DNA of 64,000 bases from positions 29,419-93,418 of the forward strand of contig CALMAH010000018.1 of NCBI GenBank assembly GCA_937859595.1, given 5' to 3'. How positions within the stretch are numbered: the stretch's first letter is position 1; every line of letters starts with the position of its first letter. The notes under the pieces were generated by a model. The model was not told the DNA's origin, did not search any database, and saw only the letters and a list, made by a program, of their open reading frames with translations. This stretch comes from an uncultured Acidobacteriota bacterium (GTDB taxonomy: Bacteria; Acidobacteriota; Blastocatellia; Pyrinomonadales; Pyrinomonadaceae). The position numbers and the translations under genes were made by a program. Positions 1 to 8,504 of this stretch are shown here, in pieces.

Positions 1-1579
1 TTCGGAATGCTGAACGTAGGCTTTCCAATGCTGCCTGTTCGGCCGGCGGCATATCGGCCTTATGACCGCTGAGTTTCACAACGCCCTTTTCCGTGATCAC
101 GCTGCCGGCTTCTTCAAGACGGGCAAGGGCGCCGGCAAATACCTCCTCCGGCAAATGCCTGAAAGCACCGCCCTTTAATTTCTCGCGCGGCATTCCGGCA
201 GCAAGCGGCTCGTCTCGGTGAAACCGTTCTATAGTGGCTAGGCATTGTGAGCCAACTGTTTCAAGGACAGAGATCCCTACTAATAGATCCTCTCGTTCAA
301 CTGATCGGCGGGCTTCCAGGCTCTGCCGAACGGCCAGTTTCACCGTTTCCGGCCGCCATCCCGTTAATGCCTTGATCTCGTCTTTCTTAATGCCTTTCGT
401 ACCGGCCGACTCCGTCAGGATATTAACCATCTCCAAAGGGTCGGATGCGGCCGTGACCGCCGAAAGCACCTCGAGACGGCCGGACAGATCCTTCTTGCGT
501 ACTTTTGCCGAGAGCGGCATCAGAACCCGACCGCCCCCGATCGTCTGCTGCGGCGAATATCTGCGGATTATAAAGCGGTCGCCGATCCGGCAAATCACCG
601 GTGATTCACAACGAAACTGAACAAAACCTTTTTCGCCCGGGGCGAGCGATCCATCCGTGTTCAGAACAGCTAAACGGGCCAGCACTTCGGATGTTCCAAT
701 ATGAAGCCGGACCCTTTGGCGCGAGCGAAGCGGCCCTGGAGCCTCCGGGAGCATCTCCAATTCGGCATCGATCACATGCGCCGGTAGCAGGAGGCCCGGT
801 TCGGTGAGCACCATTCCGCGCATTACTTCGGCATGGTCGATGCCACCCAGATTGACGGCGGTCCGTTGGCCCGCCCGTGCCCGCGTTACCGCGCGTTCGT
901 GTGTCTGTAGGCCTCGAACCCTGACTTTCTGCCGCCCGGGCAACAATTCAAGTTCAGTGCCCTCGACGATCTCACCGCTTGCAAGGGTTCCCGTGACAAC
1001 GGCCCCAAAGCCCTTTAACGTGAAACTCCTGTCAATGGGCAGAAACGTTGCTCGGTCTGCATTTCTGGAAGGGACTCTTCGCGCTGCTTGCACGAGCTCT
1101 TCCTTCAACTGCTTGAGGCCTCGCCCCGAGACGACACTCACAGGTATCATCGGTGCCCCATCCAGAAACGAGCCCGACGCCAATTCAGCGGCTTCGAGCC
1201 GGGCGAGCGCGAGCGTCTCGCTGTCAACTAGGTCGCATTTAGTCAGAGCGACGACCCCCTGCGATACTCCCAAAAGCCGGCAGATGTCAAAATGCTCGCG
1301 AGTCTGCGGCATAACACCTTCGTCTGCGGCGACCACAAGGATAACGATATCGATACCGCTGGCACCGGCAAGCATATTCTTGACGAAACGTTCATGCCCG
1401 GGAACATCGACAAACCCAAAATGCACGTCCCCGACGTCAAGTGATGCAAAGCCAATGTCGATGGTTATTCCGCGCCGTTTCTCTTCGGGTAAACGGTCCG
1501 CATCCGTCCCCGTCAACGCGCGCACCAGTGCCGTTTTTCCGTGATCGATGTGCCCTGCGGTTCCGACTATGATCTCCAT
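1..1579 (-). CDS. selB: SelB, selenocysteine-specific translation elongation factor (3' end outside window)
   Basis: GTPase that delivers selenocysteyl-tRNA to in-frame UGA codons marked by a SECIS element. The minus-strand reading frame opens with ATG at 1579-1577 and stays open for 526 codons to the window edge, so the C-terminus is missing. The GTPase motifs are all present: P-loop AGHIDHGKT (residues 8-16), RGITID (36-41), DVPGHE (58-63) and TKCD (113-116). The last visible residues fall in what should be the C-terminal winged-helix region that binds SECIS RNA. SelB is usually about 620-640 residues, so roughly 100 are lost. Its presence implies that the genome makes selenoproteins; selA, selD and the Sec tRNA are not in this window. 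Plus-strand ORFs in the same interval are antisense shadows. Confidence 0.93.
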   Translation of the reverse strand, partial: MEIIVGTAGHIDHGKTALVRALTGTDADRLPEEKRRGITIDIGFASLDVGDVHFGFVDVPGHERFVKNMLAGASGIDIVILVVAADEGVMPQTREHFDICRLLGVSQGVVALTKCDLVDSETLALARLEAAELASGSFLDGAPMIPVSVVSGRGLKQLKEELVQAARRVPSRNADRATFLPIDRSFTLKGFGAVVTGTLASGEIVEGTELELLPGRQKVRVRGLQTHERAVTRARAGQRTAVNLGGIDHAEVMRGMVLTEPGLLLPAHVIDAELEMLPEAPGPLRSRQRVRLHIGTSEVLARLAVLNTDGSLAPGEKGFVQFRCESPVICRIGDRFIIRRYSPQQTIGGGRVLMPLSAKVRKKDLSGRLEVLSAVTAASDPLEMVNILTESAGTKGIKKDEIKALTGWRPETVKLAVRQSLEARRSVEREDLLVGISVLETVGSQCLATIERFHRDEPLAAGMPREKLKGGAFRHLPEEVFAGALARLEEAGSVITEKGVVKLSGHKADMPPAEQAALESLRSAFR

Positions 1580-1764
1580 ATGGCTAACGAAGGCTCAACT
1601 TCAGGGCGGGCCCAATCATCTTCGGGGTCTCACCAGTTATGGCAATTGTGGCTTCTCGATCCCTAGCGGTCATATGGCTAAACGCGCTGAGCATCGCACC
1701 CATCCTTGAGCAATGGGTGTGATTCTATCATTTAACAGCTGCGAAAATTGAAAATGGAGGGAGC

Positions 1765-2007
1765 TTACCTAAGCCTGAGCAGGTTCTCAACCGAAACGTC
1801 TTCGTCCAGAGCTTCCCAGCGGATGCCAAGGCCGCCGCCGATCAGCCGCCAATTCTTACGTTCTTTTGGTGAAGCATTCTCGAGTCGTGGAAACCAGGTA
1901 AGCGGAACCGAAACAGCCCGGCCATCGGCAAGAGCTACGCGCAACGCGTCGTCACTGCACATTACGTCCACTGCCAGCGGAGCTACGTTTGCCGAGTAAA
2001 TGCTCAT
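1765..2007 (-). CDS. DUF2442 family protein
   Basis: An 80-residue protein with the DUF2442 pattern: an ADGRAVSVPLTWFPRL core, then ERKNWRLIGGG and a C-terminal DEDVSVENLL. Family members often sit beside a DUF4160 gene and have been proposed to belong to toxin-antitoxin-like pairs, but no DUF4160 partner is visible here. I chose the internal ATG at 2007 because family proteins begin about ten residues before the first conserved strand. An ATG at 2181 would add 58 residues of low-complexity sequence unlike the family, though it would overlap the stop of the upstream MFS gene. Function unknown. Confidence 0.75.
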   Translation of the reverse strand: MSIYSANVAPLAVDVMCSDDALRVALADGRAVSVPLTWFPRLENASPKERKNWRLIGGGLGIRWEALDEDVSVENLLRLR

Positions 2008-2177
2008 ATCCTGCTTCCCGAGCTTGTCGCCCGTAAAATAAAAGATACAGGAAAGTATGCTTTTTTCGCAACTAAATTTGCGAGAGGCGGGATCCCGCTC
2101 CGATCGAGAAGGAAGAGGGGGACGTTCGGTTAGAGGTAAATGAAAGTCCTCCGGAGCCGGACCGTCGCCTGCCGAAT

Positions 2178-3437
2178 TCAAGTTCTGGCTTCATTATGGC
2201 CTTTCTTTGGCGGCGGGCACGTTACGAAAAGGAAAAGCAGAATTGCCGCGATCGAGATGGACGCGCTGACGAGAAATGCGGTCTCGACGCCAAATTGATA
2301 CCAGAGAAATCCGAATAGCAAAGAGGCCGGGAAAACCGTGATGCCGAACGCCAGATTGTAGAATCCGAATGCTGTTCCGCGTTTTTCGTCCTCGACCAGG
2401 TCGGCCACAAGAGCCTTCTCGGCACCCTCGGTCAGGCCAAAATAGGCGCCATAGAAGATGAACAACGCCCACGCCTGCCACGCAGACTCGACATAGGCAA
2501 AGCCGGCATACACAAGTGCATAAACGGCCCAGCCGCTGATGATCATCGTCTTTCTTCCGAATCGGTCTGAGAGATCGCCTCCGAGAAGTGAGAAGAACAC
2601 CTTGCTGAAATGAAGTGCCATCCATAGGAGAGGCAGCATTGCCGGCTCGATACCCGCCTGCTCGGCTCTCAGCAGCAAGAATGCGTCAGTTGAGTTAGAC
2701 AATGTGAAAAGAGCGATAACACCGAGAAAACGAAGGAAATTGCCGTCAAACTCGCGCAATGAGAACTTGATCGGCATCGTTTCCGCCTCTATCCGCGGTT
2801 GTCGCCCCTCATGCACAAAAAAGACGATAACCACCAATCCGACAGCCACAGGGATCGAAGCGAAGAGAAATACCTGCTGATATTCGCGCGCGGTCGGGCT
2901 TGTCGGGTCGGCGGCGAGATAGGTTAACAGCAGAAATGCTATCACGGGCCCTACCACAGCACCCAGATGGTCTGCCGCACGGTTAAAGCCAAAGGCCAGG
3001 CCGCGTTCTTCCTCCGGTACGTCCGCCGCAAGCAAGGCGTCGCGTGGGGCTCCGCGAATACCTTTACCTATGCGGTCTGACATTCGCACTACCAACACCT
3101 GTTGCCAGGTGACCACGAACGCAAGCAAGGGCCGCGTTATCGCTGCAAGCGAATATCCGAGAAAGACCGGCAGCTTCCTTCTGCCGAATTTGTCGCTAAG
3201 ATATCCCGAAAAGAGCTTCAAAATGCTGGCAACGGATTCGGCAATGCCTTCAATTAGTCCGATCGCGAATGGCGAGGCTCCCAGCGAAAGAAAAAGAAAC
3301 GCCGGCAGCAGAGGGTAAATGATCTCGCTAGATGTGTCGTTCAGAAAACTTACGACACTTAGAGCAAAAACCGTCGGCGGAAGTCCGCGATAGCGCCTCC
3401 AAAACCTCCATCCGTTGCTTCTATTCGTATTTGCCAT
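2178..3437 (-). CDS. MFS transporter
   Basis: A 419-residue inner-membrane protein of the major facilitator superfamily, with about 12 hydrophobic helices. The loop 2-3 signature GYLSDKFGRRK is at residues 78-88 and is echoed in the second half by GGDLSDRFGRKT, the expected internal duplication. FNRAADHLGAVVGP in helix 5 is typical of bacterial drug or metabolite MFS proteins. The substrate cannot be told from sequence. The start codon ATG at 3437 follows the small membrane-protein gene by 37 bp on the same strand, so the two may be co-transcribed with yacG. Confidence 0.9.
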   Translation of the reverse strand: MANTNRSNGWRFWRRYRGLPPTVFALSVVSFLNDTSSEIIYPLLPAFLFLSLGASPFAIGLIEGIAESVASILKLFSGYLSDKFGRRKLPVFLGYSLAAITRPLLAFVVTWQQVLVVRMSDRIGKGIRGAPRDALLAADVPEEERGLAFGFNRAADHLGAVVGPVIAFLLLTYLAADPTSPTAREYQQVFLFASIPVAVGLVVIVFFVHEGRQPRIEAETMPIKFSLREFDGNFLRFLGVIALFTLSNSTDAFLLLRAEQAGIEPAMLPLLWMALHFSKVFFSLLGGDLSDRFGRKTMIISGWAVYALVYAGFAYVESAWQAWALFIFYGAYFGLTEGAEKALVADLVEDEKRGTAFGFYNLAFGITVFPASLLFGFLWYQFGVETAFLVSASISIAAILLFLFVTCPPPKKGHNEART

Positions 3438-3474
3438 CAGCGGGCACTTGAGGGGTGGCGGATGGGGTCAGCGC

Positions 3475-3735
3475 TTAGCGGGCCTTGGTCGTCGAGGGCT
3501 TGCCTGCAGATGGCTTAGGAGTTTCAGACGTATACGACCAAACCGCTATCAATCCGACAAGGACGACAGTTGCTATTGCAGAGACAAACGCGAACTTCAT
3601 TGCCATCTTGACGCTCTTGATGAACATTCTCAGCACCAGATAGGCAACCACCCCGGCCGCAACGAACACAACAACGCCCACGGCGGCAAGTTTGACGCCG
3701 GAGATCGGCAGGTCAATTAGGGCAATTATGCTCAT
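3475..3735 (-). CDS. Small two-helix membrane protein
   Basis: An 86-residue protein with two hydrophobic stretches (about residues 14-38 and 47-66) and a polar tail rich in Pro, Ser, Thr and Lys. It matches no family I recognise. Its ATG overlaps the TAA of yacG by one base (TAATG at 3733-3737 on the minus strand), so translation is probably coupled to yacG. It may be an accessory membrane protein; no function is assigned. Confidence 0.75.
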   Translation of the reverse strand: MSIIALIDLPISGVKLAAVGVVVFVAAGVVAYLVLRMFIKSVKMAMKFAFVSAIATVVLVGLIAVWSYTSETPKPSAGKPSTTKAR

Positions 3736-3941
3736 TATCTTCTGACGTCTTGCTGTGCGGCCGTTTCGAGCTGTTCGATGTCCTCGTCTGAAAGCTCTGA
3801 AGATTCGGCCGGAAGGGCGTATTTTTCGTCAACCCAGGCACCAAAATCGAGCAATCTACAGCGTTCTGAACAGAACGGGCGATTTTCATTTCCGTGGTAT
3901 TCGGTCTCGGTTCCACAGGCCGGACAGCTAAGTATCATCAT
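3735..3941 (-). CDS. yacG: DNA gyrase inhibitor YacG
   Basis: A 68-residue zinc protein with the YacG arrangement: Cys6-x2-Cys9 and Cys24-x3-Cys28, then RLLDFGAWVDEKYALP, the segment that follows the zinc knuckle in this family. In E. coli, YacG binds GyrB and blocks DNA binding by gyrase. The length and both Cys pairs are normal. It is the first gene of a minus-strand run (yacG, small membrane protein, MFS) and is divergent from the gene at 4113. Confidence 0.9.
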   Translation of the reverse strand: MMILSCPACGTETEYHGNENRPFCSERCRLLDFGAWVDEKYALPAESSELSDEDIEQLETAAQQDVRR

Positions 3942-4112
3942 CAGTCTCCGTTCACCACTCAGACTATCACACGCCCGCTTTCCGAAAAAGCTTCAAAATT
4001 TCTCGTTGAATTCAGAATGTCTCCGTGTAATCATTCTAATGAAGGCGCGGGCACCGGATGCCGAACATTGCGCGTCAAAGGGTCGTATCTAGCAGAGACA
4101 GGAGCAGAACCG

Positions 4113-5141
4113 ATGAGTGACCTTAAAGATAAGTTTGAGAAGTGGCAGCGTGAGGCTCGTGACAAGTTTGAAGAGATCGATAAACAGCTCGGCCTTACCG
4201 ACACAATTGAGGAAGGAGCGCGTACAGTCGTTTCTTCGGCTCAATGGGGCGCGGAAAGGCTGCGGTCCGAGGCTGAAAAGACGGAACTCGGGAAAAAGGC
4301 CTCGGAGGTCGCCGAAGACACTATAAAGACGGCTGAGGTAGCGGCAAAAAAGGCCTGGGAGGCCAGCGGCCCGCTTCGTGATGCCGCGGGAGGGGCCGGG
4401 GAATTTGTCGGAGACGTCGCGAAGGGTGCGGGTAAGGCCGCAGGCGAGGTGCTGGGCAATGCAGGCGAGAAGGCCGGCGAGGTGATCGATGAAGCCGCCG
4501 ACTCGGTCGGAAGAAATGTTAAACGTGTTTCGGATGTCGTTAACGCCGGTGCAGGCTGGGCGCGCACTTTCGATTCGGCATTCCGTTCCGTGAACAAGGC
4601 TGGAGAGTGGATCGTCAGCGACCCTTTCAGAGCTGCCGCGACCGGGGCTTCCATGATGGTCGGGGCCGGGCTCGGCGCCGCATTTACCGGGTTCTCGTCT
4701 CATTGGCTGTTCAACTCCGCGTTGCCCGCTTGGTCGGTTAAACAGATCGCAGATCGATTCAACGAATATATTCGATCCAGAGAAGCAAAGATCGCCAAGG
4801 GCCGCCTGACCGAGGCGGAAGCAGACCGCATACGATTCGAGCGGGACATCGCCCGCCAGATCGGGGCGCCGCTGCTCGGTGCATTCTCATTTGCGTCAGG
4901 TGTTGTGATGATGACGAACGTCTTGAATCCAAAGACCATTACCGGAGCGCCGATAGACTGGCTTCTCGGCGGAAATCCAATGTTGGAGGGTGTTTGGTTC
5001 TTTGGGAACGGGCTGGTCTGTTTCAAGACAAGCTACGACTTTTTCATGATCGCCCTCGATGGGCAAGAGGATGTGGCGCGAATGGTGCGAGAGGTCAGGG
5101 GGCTGCTTCCCGCCTTCGCGGCCGAGGCCGGCCCGGCATAA
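4113..5141 (+). CDS. Membrane-anchored protein with long amphipathic Ala/Gly/Lys repeats
   Basis: A 342-residue protein of unknown function. Residues about 1-150 form a charged amphipathic helical region full of Ala, Gly, Lys and Glu. Its middle carries imperfect repeats of the type GxVxxxAGxxAG, resembling LEA-, YtxH- or apolipoprotein-like helices. A hydrophobic Ala/Gly segment (about 175-205) and a second one (about 252-275) suggest membrane insertion, and a basic stretch lies between them. The ATG at 4113 has AGGAG upstream at 4100-4104; the frame stays open to 3894, but that part reads across the divergent yacG region. No close family is recognised. Confidence 0.8.
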   Translation: MSDLKDKFEKWQREARDKFEEIDKQLGLTDTIEEGARTVVSSAQWGAERLRSEAEKTELGKKASEVAEDTIKTAEVAAKKAWEASGPLRDAAGGAGEFVGDVAKGAGKAAGEVLGNAGEKAGEVIDEAADSVGRNVKRVSDVVNAGAGWARTFDSAFRSVNKAGEWIVSDPFRAAATGASMMVGAGLGAAFTGFSSHWLFNSALPAWSVKQIADRFNEYIRSREAKIAKGRLTEAEADRIRFERDIARQIGAPLLGAFSFASGVVMMTNVLNPKTITGAPIDWLLGGNPMLEGVWFFGNGLVCFKTSYDFFMIALDGQEDVARMVREVRGLLPAFAAEAGPA

Positions 5142-5148
5142 CCCTGCT

Positions 5149-6177
5149 TCACACGATCTTTATTGGAAACGGAACGAAACAGACAGCAAACATTAGCAAG
5201 ACAAAGACGGCAACGATCTTTCTGCCTCCGTCCAAAGGCGACTCGTCCCACGGCTGAGGGTGCGGTATCCGCATCATTATCCCGAGCAAGATCGCGATCA
5301 AAAATCCGCTTGGGCTGTTGAAGAATATCAACCCAAGCACGGATAACACCGCCATTAGTACAAAGGCGACCCGCCCGGTCCAGTAATGCACGCGTGCACC
5401 GAGAACGGCGAAGATCGCATGGCCTCCGTCGAGTTGTCCTGAGGGGATAAGATTGAGCGCCGTCACCAGCAATCCTACCCACGCGGCGTAATAAAATGGA
5501 TTGCCAACGCTTGCTGCCAGATCGATGCCTGCCGCCCAACCGATCGCTTTCATCAGGAGCGGGTCTGTAAACACGATCCCGCTGAAGTTTGCCATCAGTT
5601 CCGGTGGGGCCGGCGTTGCATTGAGAACACCCAAGATCGCGATCGGTATCAAAGCAATGAACCCCGCGATCGGCCCCGCGACACCAATGTCGAACACCGC
5701 CTTTCGCGACGGCATCGGTGAAAGTATCTTGATGAAAGCTCCAAACGTGCCCGCCGGGCCCACAAGCGGCGGCGTGGGAATGAAATACGGAAGGGTCGCA
5801 TCTACCCTGTATCGTCGGCAGGCGATATAATGGCCCATTTCGTGTGAGATCAGAATGAACAACAATGATCCGGAAAAGCTTAGGCCCTTTAGCAATAGCT
5901 GCCAATCGCTCAATAATGAACCGGCCGCGAAGAAGACCAGTCCGGCATATTTTGCCGGCAATGAGATCAGCAGTTCCAGTGCTTCGCCCCAGGATCGAGG
6001 ATCGTCCTCGGGAAATATCGGGATAGTTCCGAAAGGATAGAGCGTACCGGCTATGGTGGCCGTCAACAGCGTTATCAGAAGCAGGCCGCCGTGCATCATC
6101 CACGCCTTGGCGGTCGGCCGCATTGCCTCGCGTTCAAAGTAGAAGACCCGAGTTGTCGTTTCCTGGTCGTGCATCAC
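5149..6177 (-). CDS. Site-2 protease family (M50) intramembrane metalloprotease
   Basis: A 342-residue polytopic membrane protein. The zinc-binding HEMGH is at residues 112-116 inside a hydrophobic helix, and the second M50 signature NLIPSGQLDGGH is at 242-253, supplying the third metal ligand Asp. Between them lies the conserved GPAGTFGAFIK loop. The N-terminal cytosolic leader and this layout resemble the bacterial and chloroplast EGY-type branch rather than RseP, and no PDZ domain is visible. Its substrate is unknown. It ends 7 bp from the convergent gene at 4113-5141. A long hairpin separates it from the HU gene upstream. Confidence 0.9.
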   Translation of the reverse strand: MMHDQETTTRVFYFEREAMRPTAKAWMMHGGLLLITLLTATIAGTLYPFGTIPIFPEDDPRSWGEALELLISLPAKYAGLVFFAAGSLLSDWQLLLKGLSFSGSLLFILISHEMGHYIACRRYRVDATLPYFIPTPPLVGPAGTFGAFIKILSPMPSRKAVFDIGVAGPIAGFIALIPIAILGVLNATPAPPELMANFSGIVFTDPLLMKAIGWAAGIDLAASVGNPFYYAAWVGLLVTALNLIPSGQLDGGHAIFAVLGARVHYWTGRVAFVLMAVLSVLGLIFFNSPSGFLIAILLGIMMRIPHPQPWDESPLDGGRKIVAVFVLLMFAVCFVPFPIKIV

Positions 6178-6185
6178 AGATCAAA

Positions 6186-6232
6186 GGGCCGTAAATCACA
6201 AGAATAGCTTGTTATTCTGTGATTTACGACCC
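6186..6232 (-). terminator. Long near-perfect hairpin downstream of the HU gene
   Basis: Two arms of about 20 bases (6186-6206 and 6213-6232) pair almost completely around a short loop of about six bases. The hairpin lies between the HU stop at 6261 and the start of the protease gene at 6177, both on the minus strand. After it, that strand reads CCCTTTGATC, a weak U-tract. It probably terminates or stabilises the HU transcript. Confidence 0.55.
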
Positions 6233-6260
6233 TGAACTCGGGCCCGACGATCATTCGAGC

Positions 6261-6539
6261 CTATCCCTTGACCGTTTGTGCGGAAAGTTCTTTGCCGGGC
6301 TTGAACCTGATTGTCTTGCCGGCCGGAATGGGCACCTCTGTACCCGTGCGTGGGTTGCGGCCTACGCCCCGTTTTCGCGGCTTTACCACAAAGACACCAA
6401 ACCCCCGGAGTTCGATCCGCTTTCCTTCGGCGAGAGCCTCCTTCATGGCGTTTAGGAGCGAATCGACAACCTGTTCGGCCTTCTGTTTAGGCACGCCGGT
6501 CTTTTCGGCCACTTGGTTGACGATGTCAAGTTTGATCAT
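6261..6539 (-). CDS. hup: HU-family nucleoid DNA-binding protein
   Basis: A 92-residue histone-like protein that bends DNA as a dimer. It has the full HU/IHF fold pattern: an N-terminal helical part starting MIKLDIVNQVAEKTG, then IELRGFGVFVVKPRK, the DNA-contacting arm GRNPRTGTEVPIPAG, and IRFKPGKEL near the end. The start ATG at 6539 is preceded by a strong Shine-Dalgarno AAGGAGG (minus strand, 6545-6551) with a 5-base spacer. The frame is open further upstream, but that stretch is not HU-like. Confidence 0.95.
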   Translation of the reverse strand: MIKLDIVNQVAEKTGVPKQKAEQVVDSLLNAMKEALAEGKRIELRGFGVFVVKPRKRGVGRNPRTGTEVPIPAGKTIRFKPGKELSAQTVKG

Positions 6540-6695
6540 TGATCCCTCCTTCTTGAGATTGTCGGGCGTGGGCAGCTGAGTGGAAAGAAAACCGAGACCC
6601 AATAAACATAATAATCCCCTAAACCCGCTTCTGTCAAGATTTTGCGGACATTTCGCAAACGAGCGGCCGCTTTCTGATCTTGTGAGCCTGGGCAT

Positions 6696-7622
6696 TCAAG
6701 CCAAGGGCCGATCATCGTCCGCTGTCGAAGAAAAGTTGCCTGAAAAGAAGCTAAGAACATGATCCAAGACCGTCTCGGGAGTTTCAAGATGCGGAAAATG
6801 CCCGATATCGTTCAATTCGATAATATCCTTTTGTTCGGGGACCAACTCTCGGAACCGTCGGACGAGATGTTCGCCCGATACTGGATCGGCAAGTCCGTTT
6901 ATGAATCTAAATGGGACCCGGATACCGCGGAGCGCGTCCAGCCAGCGTTGCCGATAGGCCGTCCGTTCCGTCATATACCGGATCAGCTTATGGGCTATCC
7001 TCTTGCCGCCATTTTGTTTGAAGGCTTCGGCAAATATTTCGAGTTCTTGAACAGAGGGCTTGGTGTCCGGCCCGAATACCCTCGCAAGGCTTCTTTTGAA
7101 AATGCTGTCTGGTATTAGCCGCCCAAACACTGCGCCGGCAGGGCCTATCAATATTTTTTGCGCAAGAATAGGGCGGTGGGTCTCCGGAAAAAGCGCTCCG
7201 TTCATCATGCAGATCGAACTAATTTTTGCCGCCGCTGCTCCCTCCGCGATCCGCGCAACGAGTTCGAGCGTAATGGTGTTTCCGAAATCATGCGAGAGTA
7301 TATGGACATTAGCTGCGCCGAGATGCCTGATCAGGCCTTCCAGTACGTCGGCCTGCAGAAATGTTGTGTAGTCGAGATCTAGCGGTTTCGCTGACAAGCC
7401 ATAACCGATCAGGTCGTAGGCCGCAACCGGAAAACGGTCTGACAATGGCCCCCACAACTTGTAATAATCGAATGACGAAGTAGGGAAGCCATGGATACAT
7501 ATCAGCAACTCATCCGAGCGCCGATTCTGACGAAAGAACACCGCGTGCTCGCCATGAAGGTAATAGCTGCCTCTATCTTTCCAATCGTTATACGAGATCT
7601 GGCCGGGTTCTTCTTTTGGCAT
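6696..7622 (-). CDS. Alpha/beta hydrolase with Asp nucleophile (epoxide hydrolase/haloalkane dehalogenase-like)
   Basis: A 308-residue alpha/beta-hydrolase. The oxyanion motif HGFP is at residues 44-47. The nucleophile elbow SHDFGNT places Asp112 where esterases have Ser, which is characteristic of epoxide hydrolases and haloalkane dehalogenases. The charge-relay residues fit GLADP (acid) and DIGHFPHLETP (catalytic His) near the C-terminus. The cap domain lies between about residues 135 and 220. The substrate is unknown. It is divergent from the metallopeptidase gene at 7686, with a 63-bp shared promoter region. Confidence 0.88.
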   Translation of the reverse strand: MPKEEPGQISYNDWKDRGSYYLHGEHAVFFRQNRRSDELLICIHGFPTSSFDYYKLWGPLSDRFPVAAYDLIGYGLSAKPLDLDYTTFLQADVLEGLIRHLGAANVHILSHDFGNTITLELVARIAEGAAAAKISSICMMNGALFPETHRPILAQKILIGPAGAVFGRLIPDSIFKRSLARVFGPDTKPSVQELEIFAEAFKQNGGKRIAHKLIRYMTERTAYRQRWLDALRGIRVPFRFINGLADPVSGEHLVRRFRELVPEQKDIIELNDIGHFPHLETPETVLDHVLSFFSGNFSSTADDDRPLA

Positions 7623-7685
7623 TGGTAAAGTGGTAAGATTCTACCACGCGGAACTTGAGAAAATTGAAGAACAAGGGAGACAGAA

Positions 7686-8504
7686 ATGCGTTGGAGACAG
7701 CAGAGGCAGAGTACTAATGTCGAGGATCGCCGCGGAATCGGCTCCGGCGTCGCTCTCGGCGGAGGCGGGATCGGTGTTCTGATAATCGCGGCTCTGGTAT
7801 GTCTGCTCGGCGGCGACCCGCGACAGTTCCTCGAAAACATACCGGTCCAGACACAGCAGGTTCAGCAGCCTTCCGCCGCCAATAGCATCGATGACGAAAA
7901 AGGCCAGTTCGCCCGGGCCGTTCTGGGAAGCACCGAGGACGTTTTCAGGCGGCTGCTGCCGGAGCAGTTGGGTGCGAGCTATCGCGATCCGCGCCTTGTT
8001 CTGTTTACGGGCCAGGTCCGCTCGGCCTGCGGCTTTGCCGATGCAGCGATGGGGCCGTTCTATTGTCCGGGTGATGACCGCCTCTACCTTGATTTTGCTT
8101 TTTTCGACCAACTCAAACGTGAATTTCGCGCAAGCGGCGATTTTGCCGAGGCTTACGTGATAGCCCATGAGGTAGGCCACCATATCCAGAATATATTGGG
8201 AACTATGGCAAAGGTGCAGAACGCAGGCCAGAACAATCGGCTCTCGGTGGCACTTGAGCTGCAGGCTGACTGTTATGCAGGCGTTTGGGCACACCACGCA
8301 AACAAGGCGGGATTGGTAGAGCCGGGTGATCCCGAAGAGGCTCTCCGAGCTGCCGCTGCCGTCGGCGACGACATGATCCAAAAACGCACTCGCGGATATG
8401 TAGTTCCGGATTCGTTCACCCACGGCACATCACAGCAGAGGATGCAATGGTTCGCGCGTGGGTTTAACTCGGGCGAACTTCGCCAGTGCGACACTTTTCG
8501 CTAG
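7686..8504 (+). CDS. ypfJ: Neutral zinc metallopeptidase, YpfJ/KPN_02809 family
   Basis: A 272-residue protein with the YpfJ order of features: a basic N-terminus (MRWRQQRQS), a Gly-rich segment and one transmembrane helix (about 21-42), then an outside peptidase domain with HEVGHH at residues 161-166. It continues with LELQADCYAGVWAH, which supplies the downstream acidic ligand, and a C-terminal DSFTHGTSQQR. The length is normal for the family, whose physiological substrate is not established. Its TAG (8502-8504) overlaps the stop of the convergent gene at 8501. Confidence 0.9.
   Translation: MRWRQQRQSTNVEDRRGIGSGVALGGGGIGVLIIAALVCLLGGDPRQFLENIPVQTQQVQQPSAANSIDDEKGQFARAVLGSTEDVFRRLLPEQLGASYRDPRLVLFTGQVRSACGFADAAMGPFYCPGDDRLYLDFAFFDQLKREFRASGDFAEAYVIAHEVGHHIQNILGTMAKVQNAGQNNRLSVALELQADCYAGVWAHHANKAGLVEPGDPEEALRAAAAVGDDMIQKRTRGYVVPDSFTHGTSQQRMQWFARGFNSGELRQCDTFR

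Noticed and set aside
234..1544. Plus-strand ORFs of up to 246 codons across the first 1.5 kb
   Set aside because: They are antisense to selB, have no family similarity and carry Arg/Ser/Pro-rich shadow composition.
1697..1719. Inverted repeat CACCCAT/ATGGGTG between selB and the DUF2442 gene
   Set aside because: Only 7 bp and no T-run on either strand; too weak to call a terminator.
5033..6103. A 356-codon minus-strand ORF
   Set aside because: It overlaps the site-2 protease gene in another frame; the HEMGH and LDGGH motifs are in the protease frame.
7641..8423. A 260-codon minus-strand ORF
   Set aside because: Antisense to the ypfJ-type metallopeptidase, whose zinc motif fixes the real frame.
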